From positions 827,501 through 891,500 of the forward strand of contig VRMN01000006.1 in NCBI GenBank assembly GCA_008690995.1: a stretch of 64,000 nucleotides of DNA, in the 5' to 3' direction. The stretch comes from Porphyridium purpureum (taxonomy: Eukaryota > Rhodophyta > Bangiophyceae > Porphyridiales > Porphyridiaceae). The notes beneath the pieces are model-generated. The model was not told where the DNA came from. It made no database searches and worked only from the letters and a program-made list of their open reading frames with translations. The position numbers and the translations under genes were made by a program. Shown piece after piece: positions 25,315 to 33,334 of the stretch (the first letter of the stretch is position 1; each line of letters opens with the position of its first letter).

Positions 25315-27408
25315 ATGGAGACGTCGGACGGCGCGGCACATGGCGGCGCCAGCGGGTCGAATGGTGGAGTCGTGCGCGCGGAGGGTGGGGGTTCGGGTGA
25401 GGAGATGAGCGAGCAGTGGTGCTTCGACAGGATGGACAGCATGGAGCGGCGGGACGACGTGGAGAATTTCCGCAGTGTGCTGCTGCAGCATGTACGGCCC
25501 GGGCGTGATACTCTGCTGCCGCGAGTTAGAGGGCTGGTGTGGATGAAGCTCATGCTTGGGTATAATGCGGAAGAGTGGATTCTGGAGCGAGAACCCAGCG
25601 CCGAACATTTCCAACGCAAGGCGGTCGACGCCGAAATAGTGTGTCCTGATGCCGAGCAGATTCTGCTCGACGTCGTCAGAACACGCTCACAGGATGAGCG
25701 CTTCCAGACACCGGCCATTCGGTCTGCCATGAAGCGCATGCTCGCACTGTTTTGCATGAAGGAAAATGTGCACTACATTCAAGGCATGAATGAGGTACTG
25801 GCGCCCATCATGTTGCTTCCGGAAGTGCAGAACCGCCCGCGACTGATCTACTATACACTTCAAGGATTCATGCGCCGCTTCATGTCCTACCTGCTGCTAC
25901 CGGTGGGAAAGGACGACGATTCGCTCGAGGGCGTCAAAGTGTGCTTTCGAGTGCTTGACCTGCTGTTGAGATACCTGGACCCAGAACTGTTCCACAAGCT
26001 GCGATCAGAGGGTCTTACTTCGGGTGTGTTCGCGCCCAGCTGGTTCGTGACTTCGTTTGCAGGCTGGCTCGAGCTCGATCTCGTGTATCATTTGTGGGAC
26101 CACTTGATCCTCGAGAATGAACCGTCAGCGCTGCTTTTCTTCGGTCTTTCGATCCTCCTCAAAAGGAAAGGCTCAATCATGCAGGCTCCGAAGCACCATC
26201 TGCCGGAATTGCTAATGCAAATGCAACCGAAAGACCTGGCCGAACTAGACAGCCTATGGTCTCACACCCGTTGGCTCCGAACCAGCCAGGTGCCACGGTC
26301 GGTGGTCGAAATATTGAGTTCTGCGTTATGCGCTGGGTACGCCCGCGAGCGTGTGAGCGAGTTGTGGAAAGATCCAATCGCACAGGCAGTGGGTTGCTTG
26401 GTTGTGAAAGCATCGGATCTGGCCATTACCGAAAGCGCTGCGCCGCTTACAATTTCCGGATCCTCCTCGCCTCCGTCTGCACGAAAAGAAACGCTCCCTG
26501 AGGGTAACGCACCCGCTCAGGTCCAGCTCGAGTCTGCCGACGGGACATCAGCCCTTGCGTCATCCTTTTTTGTGCTTGACTGCCGCACCAAGGCAGAGTT
26601 TGACTGTGGCCACGTGGCTAGAGGCGCCCTGGTTGATTTGAGGAGCATTCGCAACGCTGCTGCGGAGCGCAAGCTGCAGACCAAGGTAAAAGAAATATCC
26701 GCCCGCTCGTCGGGTCTGATACCGCGAACCAGCCGGCCAGAGAAAGAATCGCAGAACCAGGACGTGCGCTTATTGAAGGAGAATCGCTCTCTGTCGTCAC
26801 CATTGTCAGCTGACAATGCCGCGGCGAGTGCTGCATCGGAGTCTTCAATCGAGCAAGAGTTTGAAAAAGTACTCCAGCTTATAGCACCTCTGCGAGGTGT
26901 CTCTCATCTGTCGCTGTGCGGCACAGGTAATCCGATTCTCGACGCCGTGGACCTTGCACAGGCAGCAAATAACCTGCTCAAAGATGAGGTACCGAAGCTC
27001 AGTATTGTGGCAGGTGGGTTCCCGGAGATTTTGGCGTACCACCGTGCCAATGCAGCGCGGCTTCCGGTGGTGGACGTGAACGAGTCGCTGGGTCGTGCAA
27101 TGACAAACAAGCGCCTTGTCGAAAGCGGTGAACAGGTTCCACTTTCCACGCGGATTGGAACACGCCTCGAGATTTTCCGTGCTCAGGCAGTCAAGGATCT
27201 GAATGGTAGTGGTGGAAGTAGCGGAGTCCCAGCGACCGGAGCTGGCTCATCGGCACTGGTGGACCAGACGCCGCCCATCATCATTGACAAGTTGCGCAAC
27301 GCATTCATGTCGCTCGCTGGCACCCGTATCAGTCCGCAAGATTTATCAGGCGACTCGACGGCGGCGGCTCCTGCGGGCAACGTGAATGGCCCGACAACGC
27401 GGAAGTAG
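25315..27408 (+). CDS. TBC (Rab-GAP) plus rhodanese domain protein, TBC1D23/TBCK-like
   Basis: A 697-residue protein. A TBC domain (about residues 65-345) stimulates GTP hydrolysis by Rab proteins through a dual-finger mechanism. The two fingers are visible: ILLDVVR (116-122, IxxDxxR with Arg122) and YIQG (154-157, Gln156). LPRVRGLVW opens the domain. A rhodanese-like domain follows at about 415-590: FFVLDCRTKAEFDCGHVARGAL at its start, LSLCGTGNPILDAV near 540, and KLSIVAGGFPEI. Its active-site loop lacks the CX4-5R form, so it is probably non-catalytic. TBC-rhodanese order matches TBC1D23 and the C-terminal half of TBCK; no kinase domain is present. In animal TBC1D23 the TBC domain is reported to be inactive, whereas here both fingers are intact. 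ATG 25315 is the first in frame. Confidence 0.9.
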   Translation: METSDGAAHGGASGSNGGVVRAEGGGSGEEMSEQWCFDRMDSMERRDDVENFRSVLLQHVRPGRDTLLPRVRGLVWMKLMLGYNAEEWILEREPSAEHFQRKAVDAEIVCPDAEQILLDVVRTRSQDERFQTPAIRSAMKRMLALFCMKENVHYIQGMNEVLAPIMLLPEVQNRPRLIYYTLQGFMRRFMSYLLLPVGKDDDSLEGVKVCFRVLDLLLRYLDPELFHKLRSEGLTSGVFAPSWFVTSFAGWLELDLVYHLWDHLILENEPSALLFFGLSILLKRKGSIMQAPKHHLPELLMQMQPKDLAELDSLWSHTRWLRTSQVPRSVVEILSSALCAGYARERVSELWKDPIAQAVGCLVVKASDLAITESAAPLTISGSSSPPSARKETLPEGNAPAQVQLESADGTSALASSFFVLDCRTKAEFDCGHVARGALVDLRSIRNAAAERKLQTKVKEISARSSGLIPRTSRPEKESQNQDVRLLKENRSLSSPLSADNAAASAASESSIEQEFEKVLQLIAPLRGVSHLSLCGTGNPILDAVDLAQAANNLLKDEVPKLSIVAGGFPEILAYHRANAARLPVVDVNESLGRAMTNKRLVESGEQVPLSTRIGTRLEIFRAQAVKDLNGSGGSSGVPATGAGSSALVDQTPPIIIDKLRNAFMSLAGTRISPQDLSGDSTAAAPAGNVNGPTTRK

Positions 27409-27540
27409 GATAGCATTGCTGTGTATATATTTTATTTTCTCGCACGGTGTAAAGTAGTAAGATGTCGTCGTCACCGCCAAGGTCGATGCCGTTCCCGGCC
27501 TCGCTGTCATCCCTCACAGCACGAAAAGCTCAACTTGACG

Positions 27541-27861
27541 TCACGCCGCTCGATTCAAGCTCTGTCCATCTGCGACAACCGGTGTGGTCTCGACAAGCTG
27601 GGTCAACGCCGCAGCAACATCCTCTGCGCCCATCCCGGAGGTGGCCCGCCTTTGATAGACGCCGCGGTCATATCGCACCGCCAGAAACGGTTCAATACCC
27701 TCGACGGGGCGAACATACACCGGCAATGTAGGATTGGCCGCCTTGATGCCCGCGTACTCGCTTTCCACAAATGCGCGCATCCCTTTGCTCTGCGCGGCGC
27801 GCGGACAGTAGACCACGCGGATTTCGTGAATCGCGGATGAAAGCGCCTTGCGCCAAACCAT
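27541..27861 (-). CDS. NDUFA2: NADH dehydrogenase (complex I) subunit NDUFA2 / CI-B8
   Basis: A 106-residue thioredoxin-fold subunit of the matrix arm of mitochondrial complex I. The L51/S25/CI-B8 domain is clear: IHEIRVVYCPRAAQSKGMR, AFVESEYAGIKAANPTLPVY, VRPVEGIEPFLAVRYDRGV, and a final helix AEDVAAALTQLVE. Length agrees with the family (about 95-105). The frame is open upstream to 27918 through non-ATG codons; ATG 27861 (MVWRKALSSAIHEIR) matches the usual start. The gene converges on the TBC gene with a 132-base gap. Confidence 0.93.
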   Translation of the reverse strand: MVWRKALSSAIHEIRVVYCPRAAQSKGMRAFVESEYAGIKAANPTLPVYVRPVEGIEPFLAVRYDRGVYQRRATSGMGAEDVAAALTQLVETTPVVADGQSLNRAA

Positions 27862-28259
27862 ATTTACCAGGAGCGCCGGACTTCTGTGCGCCGCTCGCGT
27901 GATTCCACCAAAGCGCACAGCCGTCCACTCCGCAAAAAACGCAAACCCGCGCGCGCGTCGTCACTCTCTCTCTCCCTCGCTTTCCGGACAAGCAATGAAA
28001 CTCCTCTACCTGTTGAGACTTGGAACCAAGGCGATGTGATTAAAGAGAAGAAGAACAGAGTCGCTGAAGCGCTCGCATCGGGGAGCCGTGCCTCTGCCTT
28101 ACAAGCGCTGCACATTCAGCGCACTTCTTTCTGAGATGAGCTGCGTTGTCTAGCCTGGTCAGGCCATGACCGGCGGGCAGAGGATTGTGGGGCCTGGCAT
28201 CCAGACTCTCTTTGTCCGCACAAGTGCAAGACAGATAAGAATGATATGGCACTGGATAA
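27862..28259. other. Spacer between NDUFA2 and SFT2
   Basis: About 400 bases serving as the 5' region of NDUFA2 and the 3' region of SFT2. No gene or clear motif was seen. Confidence 0.5.
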
Positions 28260-28970
28260 TTAGCTGAGAGGAATTAAAGAGCTGATGAGTTGCCGGCCGT
28301 AAGGAATGTAGCTGAGCGCATACCATAGGAGCGCGAGTACCTCGACAATGAGCGCGACGAGAACCATGAGGTAGCGCAAAGAGCCGCCATTGAAGCACGC
28401 AAACAGCGTGAATGCGATCGCTCCGCAGTAGGCGTACGCGGCATACGCGCGCACCGGGTGGAACATGGCACTCAGCTGCGCCTTGGGACCGACCAGAAAC
28501 ACAGTGGAGCTCACGCACATCACGTTCCCAAACGTGAAGGCGAGTCCAAATTTTGCCGGCTTGAGCACAATCATTGGCAGCCACATGAACGCGAAAAATA
28601 GCATCGCGACACCGCCGGCAAAGCACATGACAAACAGGGACAGCCGCTGCGTGTAGCTCATGTTCAGGTACTCTGACATTTCATCGTGTAGCGACTGTTG
28701 CTGATTCTCTGGATCAAACGCTGGCTCGCTGCTCCAGAACGTCTTGAGTTGGGTGAAACCACGATGCAGCGAGTCCTGCGGGTCCACACCGCCATTAAAC
28801 ATGGATGACATCGAGTTCCACACGCCGTCCGTGCCTGCGCCACCGGAGGCTCCGGCTCCTGCGCTGGCGCCCGGCTGGCCCCAGCTCAGAGATTGCAACG
28901 CGTCTGTCAGAGAGCTTGGCGCGCCGCCACCGCCGCCGCCGCCACCCCCTGCGCCGCTGGATCGCATCAT
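28260..28970 (-). CDS. SFT2-family vesicle transport protein
   Basis: A 236-residue membrane protein of the Got1/SFT2 family, which acts in retrograde traffic from endosome to Golgi. A disordered N-terminus opens with a run of nine Gly and is followed by Ala/Gly-rich sequence (to about residue 95). The conserved module is LNMSYTQRLSLFVMCFAGG, and four membrane helices are visible: near 112-135, 139-158, 170-190 and 198-222. The Phe/Gly-rich second helix (KFGLAFTFGNVMCVSSTVFLVGP) is typical. The gene starts with two consecutive ATGs at 28970. It is one of four same-strand neighbours (NDUFA2, SFT2, RPB5, MED8), with gaps of 170-450 bases; this is not an operon. Confidence 0.92.
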   Translation of the reverse strand: MMRSSGAGGGGGGGGGAPSSLTDALQSLSWGQPGASAGAGASGGAGTDGVWNSMSSMFNGGVDPQDSLHRGFTQLKTFWSSEPAFDPENQQQSLHDEMSEYLNMSYTQRLSLFVMCFAGGVAMLFFAFMWLPMIVLKPAKFGLAFTFGNVMCVSSTVFLVGPKAQLSAMFHPVRAYAAYAYCGAIAFTLFACFNGGSLRYLMVLVALIVEVLALLWYALSYIPYGRQLISSLIPLS

Positions 28971-29137
28971 GCGTACTTGCAGAAACCCACCAGCTACGAC
29001 CGGCCGAACGTGTGGCCGCTGTTTCTGCCTGGGCGCCTTCGCGCGTGTCTCGCCAGCGTTCGCCCCTTCCTATTTATTTGCTTTTTTGGTCGCCCCGCCA
29101 TGTGGTCGTGTGCCTAGACTTTACACCAAGTAGCTAG

Positions 29138-29767
29138 CTAGACGACAAGACGATAGGTGACATAGCGGCCGGCCGTCTCGCTCGGCCTAGTGACTTTGAC
29201 GACCTGGCCGACGGTCATTCCGTAGTAGCGCGCGACAGGGTCTCGTGTTTGGATGCGTGGCAACTGAGACTCCTTGAGTTTGTACATCTCGAGCAGCGCG
29301 CGCTTCTGATCGTCTGTCAGCACCTCGTGCTTGGGCACCAGGACGTGCTGGGTGATGTTGACCAGCAGCTCGTTCTGTGCAAAGAGCTCGAGCCTGTATT
29401 GACTGGACATGATACTGACCGCGTCTTTCGCAGATGGTGTCAGGCTGTTCAGGAGCACAATGATGCCGTGGTGGATGCTTTCGAGCTCCAGCCTTTCACA
29501 GACCTCACGAACCAGCTTCACTCCCACTTTTTGGTCCTGCGGGAAAAACACATGCACTTTGGCGTTCACGTCTGACCTCTTCCACTTGATGATTTCCAGC
29601 GCCTGGTCCTGGAAGTTGCTCTCCCGAAAATTATTGTAGAAGGTCTGGTACGGCATCCCGAGGTCGTCCTCGTTATCAAGGACAAGGTAGCCTCGATCCC
29701 GCAGCATTTCCAGCACGGTCCGCCGTACGCGGAACATGCGTTTAATCTCCTCCTGCAAGTCGCCCAT
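29138..29767 (-). CDS. RPB5: RNA polymerases I, II and III subunit RPABC1
   Basis: A 209-residue subunit shared by all three nuclear RNA polymerases, forming the lower jaw that contacts downstream DNA. The eukaryotic N-terminal jaw domain (residues 1-140) contains MFRVRRTVLEMLRDRGYLV and VNAKVHVFFPQDQKVGVK. The C-terminal assembly domain shared with archaeal RpoH has LVPKHEVLTDDQKRALLEMY, LKESQLPRIQTRDPVARYYG and the terminal RYVTYRLVV. Length is standard. ATG 29767 (MGDLQEE) is chosen; the frame upstream is open but unlike the family. Confidence 0.98.
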   Translation of the reverse strand: MGDLQEEIKRMFRVRRTVLEMLRDRGYLVLDNEDDLGMPYQTFYNNFRESNFQDQALEIIKWKRSDVNAKVHVFFPQDQKVGVKLVREVCERLELESIHHGIIVLLNSLTPSAKDAVSIMSSQYRLELFAQNELLVNITQHVLVPKHEVLTDDQKRALLEMYKLKESQLPRIQTRDPVARYYGMTVGQVVKVTRPSETAGRYVTYRLVV

Positions 29768-30215
29768 CGTGCGCGCGCACTGGTGGCGTGTGCTCCAGCT
29801 CCCTTTGCTCGTCGTCACCCTCGCCCGACGCTGCGAGACAGATCGCTCTCTCCTCCGATTCTTACTTTTGTTTTCCCGAACAGCGCTCCGACACCAGAGA
29901 AGCCTCAGAAAAAAATCGCCGCCGCTCGTTGTCTTCGGTACCTCCTCTCGCCTTTTCCCCCCTCGCAACAAGTTGTCGCGGTCGCGCTCAAGCACGCTCA
30001 CGCCGTGCTCGCCGCCGCCTTTGTGCTCGACAATCCGTGATTCTTGGCTTTACGTCGTGCGACTGGCGTGCGTGAGGGAAAAGCGGTGGGCTGCGAGTTT
30101 CAAAGATCGACTGCTGCGCGCGCGAAGCGGTCGTCCCAGAGATGCGCTCAGGGTTCTCGATCTGCCTCGCCTCGCCGTTTTAATTTAGCTGGCATCCGAA
30201 CCGGACGTTGATGTG
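29768..30215. other. Spacer between RPB5 and MED8
   Basis: About 450 bases forming the 5' region of RPB5 and 3' end of MED8. C/T-rich on the + strand between 29800 and 30000; no gene seen. Confidence 0.5.
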
Positions 30216-30881
30216 TTAGACATTGGCCTCGGCGGCGACCGCGTCTGCCGGCTCGAGCCCTGCTCCTCGCTCAAGTGCCTGATACATGTCGGCGGCGTCG
30301 ACATGGATGGGTGGCGGAGGGTCGCGCGGGATGGCGTCCGCGGCGGGCAGGTGGGTGTCGACGGCCTCGACGAAGAGTTCGTCGAGATCCTGCACCAGTT
30401 CGTTCCACATGCGCACGTGCTGACGGGCGTCCATGCCCTGCACGAGGGGTCCAAACTTCTGCTCGTAGGATGAGGCAAGCTTGTGTTCGCTGAGTTCAAC
30501 CACGGGCTCCGGGCGCGTGCGCAGCAGGTTAGGGAGGCGGTCCATATCCGCGGCGTAGCGATGCGCCGCCGCGACGCTGCCGGGCACCAGCGCCTTGGCG
30601 TCCAATGCGAATTCCGGGGCGATTCTCTGCAACTCGGAGGTCACCTGCGCCAGCAGTTTACAAATGACGTCATACTTTGCCAGGAACACGGGCCACTGGC
30701 TGTCTTGAGCCACCGCGAGCCCCAGCGCCGCTTGCTGCTGCTGCAGCGCAAACATGCGGCGCAGCTCGACCAACCGCGCGTTCAGCTGCAGCGCGCGGTT
30801 CAGCATACTCTGCAGCGCGAGCTGCTGCTGCTGCTGCTCCTGCGGCGGCTGCGGCGGCGGCTGCTGTAGCTGCTGCATCAT
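30216..30881 (-). CDS. MED8: Mediator complex subunit 8
   Basis: A 221-residue subunit of the Mediator head module that links activators to RNA polymerase II. The N-terminus is Gln-rich (encoded by CAG/CTG repeats at 30720-30860). LNARLVELRRMFALQQQQ starts the helical core. QWPVFLAKYDVICKLLAQV matches the conserved W-P-x-F-L motif of MED8. LPNLLRTRPEPVVEL matches the V-P-x-Y-L-R-T-K-P-x-P-E-V signature used by the family for head assembly. A negative, Pro-containing C-terminus follows. The start is at tandem ATGs 30881/30878. Recognition rests on these two motifs. Confidence 0.8.
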   Translation of the reverse strand: MMQQLQQPPPQPPQEQQQQQLALQSMLNRALQLNARLVELRRMFALQQQQAALGLAVAQDSQWPVFLAKYDVICKLLAQVTSELQRIAPEFALDAKALVPGSVAAAHRYAADMDRLPNLLRTRPEPVVELSEHKLASSYEQKFGPLVQGMDARQHVRMWNELVQDLDELFVEAVDTHLPAADAIPRDPPPPIHVDAADMYQALERGAGLEPADAVAAEANV

Positions 30882-30957
30882 TCATCTACGGATCCACAGC
30901 TCCAACCCACTGACCTTCCCCCCCACACCCTTTTCACTCCCACCTCCCCACCCATGT

Positions 30958-31160
30958 CATCCTTTAATATTATAAGATGATATATCATCATCAAACATCT
31001 GCAAATCATCATTGATATTTAAGGATGAAAATCGTTTCATCTTTTCACTATTTTATCATCTATCACCATAATCATGACCGATATTCCATCATTCTGTGTA
31101 ATATATCATCTTTAAAGTTCAGAGATGACTGCATGGTCATCATTGTCATCATGCAGACGC
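30958..31160. promoter_or_regulatory. AT-rich island 2 with ATCATCTTT dyads
   Basis: An AT-rich island of about 200 bases next to the MED8 start. It contains a perfect 14-base palindrome GATGATATATCATC at 30976-30989, an ATTTTATCATC word at 31050-31060 (reverse complement of GATGATAAAAT in island 1), and ATATATCATCTTTAAAG at 31101-31117 (exact 17-base match to island 1). It also lies in a divergent promoter. Shared ancestry or a shared binding factor is inferred. Confidence 0.6.
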
Positions 31161-31594
31161 CGCCACAGCGCATTGTTGTCATTCGTACACCAAACGCGCG
31201 GCGGTTCTTGCGTCCTCCCCAAAGTCACCGAGCGCGGTTGCGTCTTGACCACAAATATTGACAACAAACTCACCCGCCCTTCCCCACCTCGTATCGAGCG
31301 CTTACACACACACACACAAAACACACAAACATATAGTAAAAACACATCAATTTACTTCCAACCGCGCGAGAAAATAGCCGCCGGCGTGTGTCCGTTGACC
31401 GTATGACTTATCCGGCGGGCGCGGATCGTTCTTTGTGCTGGGTCGGGTCGGCGGGTCGCAGTGTAGGAGCGTGCGTTGTTAGTGCACACGGTGCTCAGTC
31501 GCGCGGAGTCCATTCAAAGTGACGCCGCGCACACACACCAACCGAGGTGTACATACAGCTGTACACGCACGTTGCGCAGGTTACACGCGCGGGT

Positions 31595-31624
31595 CGGTTG
31601 GTTGGTTGGTTGGTTGGTTGGTTG
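31595..31624. repeat. (GGTT)n microsatellite
   Basis: About seven tandem GGTT units, 270 bases upstream of the AOX start. Confidence 0.9.
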
Positions 31625-31893
31625 ACGGGTGGGCTGACTGTTTGCATCCGCGCATGGGCGCTTTGAAAGCGGAGCGCGGCGCGTGTGGAAGTGGAGCGGC
31701 GCGGTGAGCGGCGGCAGACAGTTGCGCGTGCATGCGTACATGCGGATATTAAGCAGTGACGGGACAGACGCAGAGTCTAGCGACGTCGACGATTGTCTGA
31801 GAGCAGAGGAAGGGAGCAAGAAAGAAAAAGAGGCGCTGGGGGTAGCGAGGAACTGGAGGGGATAGAGTGAGATAGAGTCAGGGTGGCTGAATC

Positions 31894-32955
31894 ATGCAGG
31901 GGTTGAGGAGGCTCGCGGTGGGGGGAGCGCGCCAGCTCGCGTACCCGCGGATGGTGGGCGGGCGCTCCGCAATGGCGCCGTATGTGCAGCGCGCGTACAT
32001 GCCTGTCGCGCACCACCAGTACGTGCGCCCGATGGCGTCTGGGCTCGGGAACCCGGTCGAAAAGGTGCAGGAGCAGGTCGGGAAGGTACAGGACGCGTTC
32101 GCTGAGGAAAAGAAGGAGCGCGAGAGCATTCTGGGCTCCTCCACTTCCAAGCCGAAATTCAAGCTTGGGTACGACTGGGTGGACAAGGAGGCGCAGGTCT
32201 TGATTGCGCGGGCCTACAATCGGCACAAGGCGCTGGCAGACAAGAGTCAGTCATACCCGCCCGCTTTGGGTGTGGAGGACCTCGAGAAGATCGTGCCACC
32301 AAATTTGCATCGCAAGCCAGAGGGCCTGCTTGACCACATCGCGTTGGGAACCATGCGCTTGCTGCGCGTGTTCACAAATGCCTTTTTCGGGGACAAGTAC
32401 CTGCACCACGCAACGCTCCTGGAGACCGTTGCTGCCGTGCCGGGCATTATTGCAAGCGCAAGCAGGCATTTGCGCTCGCTGCGTCGCATGAAGCGCGACC
32501 ACAGCTGGATTGGCACGCTCCAGGAGGAGAGCGAGAACGAGCGCATGCATCTGCTCATCTGGCTGGCCATCAACCAGCCCAACATGTTTGAGCGCATGCT
32601 GGTGATCTTTGCGCAAGGCGCGTACTTTTCGTTCTACTCGCTGTCGTACCTCTTTTCGCCGCGCTTTGCGCACCGCTTGGTAGGCTACTTGGAGGAAGAG
32701 GCCGTGATTGCATACACCGAGTTCCTGCACTCCATTGACGCCGGAAAGATGCCAAACATCCCTGCGCCGGAAATTGCGATCGAGTACTACCGCCTGGCGC
32801 CAGACGCCAAGCTGCGCGACGTGGTGCTGCACGTGCGCGCGGACGAAATCATGCACCAAATGGTGAACCACCACTTGTCGGACAAGTACAAGCACAAGGA
32901 CCTCGACTCGAAGCCGACGTTTGTCGGACAGGACTACCGCGAGGGACAGTGGTAA
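31894..32955 (+). CDS. AOX: Mitochondrial alternative oxidase
   Basis: A 353-residue diiron ubiquinol oxidase of the inner mitochondrial membrane that reduces oxygen to water without pumping protons. The N-terminal ~50 residues (MQGLRRLAVGGARQLAYPRM) are an amphipathic, acid-poor presequence. Iron ligands are all visible: Glu177 in LETVAAVPG, Glu216 and His219 in NERMHL, Glu267 (or 268) in YLEEEAV, and Glu318/His321 in RADEIMH. The protein has no Cys at all, so the redox/pyruvate control by N-terminal cysteines known from plant AOX is absent, as in protist and fungal types. It feeds from the quinone pool, where NDUFA2 (complex I) and COQ9 in the same window also act. Two TGTACA sites lie 330 bases upstream. 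Confidence 0.98.
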   Translation: MQGLRRLAVGGARQLAYPRMVGGRSAMAPYVQRAYMPVAHHQYVRPMASGLGNPVEKVQEQVGKVQDAFAEEKKERESILGSSTSKPKFKLGYDWVDKEAQVLIARAYNRHKALADKSQSYPPALGVEDLEKIVPPNLHRKPEGLLDHIALGTMRLLRVFTNAFFGDKYLHHATLLETVAAVPGIIASASRHLRSLRRMKRDHSWIGTLQEESENERMHLLIWLAINQPNMFERMLVIFAQGAYFSFYSLSYLFSPRFAHRLVGYLEEEAVIAYTEFLHSIDAGKMPNIPAPEIAIEYYRLAPDAKLRDVVLHVRADEIMHQMVNHHLSDKYKHKDLDSKPTFVGQDYREGQW

Positions 32956-33114
32956 GAGCAAGCACTTGCCCACATGAGAGCACAAATACACACATCCCCG
33001 CTCGTCGTTGTTGTTGTTGTCTCCGTCCCATGTTGGCTTGTGAGCGCCGCGAACAGGCGCATCGCTCCGCTGTTTTTCCCTTATTTTTGTGTCGCGCGCG
33101 AATGAAGAATCAAG

Positions 33115-33189
33115 GTACAGTAACAGGATAAAAAACAATCTTAAACAAAGACTAAAAAATAGTGAATAATGTACAGTTAGAGGTACAGT
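33115..33189. promoter_or_regulatory. Three GTACAGT motifs upstream of FARSB
   Basis: Copies lie at 33115-33121, 33171-33177 and 33183-33189, within 75 bases and 146-220 bases before the FARSB ATG. An A-rich stretch separates them. The same 7-mer occurs in other 5' regions of the window. Confidence 0.4.
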
Positions 33190-33334
33190 GATTCTTGCTT
33201 TCTCCGCGCGACGCGGCGATGGCGAGTGCGCGGCGATGTGTCGATGCGGTGCGGCGAGCCGGGCGATTGCCAAAGACTGGGTTTCTGGCGGCGCGGCGCT
33301 CCGAGAGACGTGCGACGCGGGAGAAGCAGGGGCC

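Larger units (their letters stand above)
30882..31893. other. Divergent region MED8/AOX with AT island, TGTACA pair and TTGG repeat
   Basis: About 1 kb. From left to right it holds AT-rich island 2 (30958-31160), a CA-rich stretch at about 31307-31330, two TGTACA sites 12 bases apart (31548-31553 and 31560-31565), and a (GGTT)n tandem repeat at about 31595-31624. No open frame here resembles a gene. Confidence 0.6.

Noticed and set aside
27541-30881. Four same-strand genes (MED8, RPB5, SFT2, NDUFA2) as an operon
   Set aside because: Gaps of 170-450 bases, unrelated functions and a eukaryotic setting; each is expected to have its own promoter.
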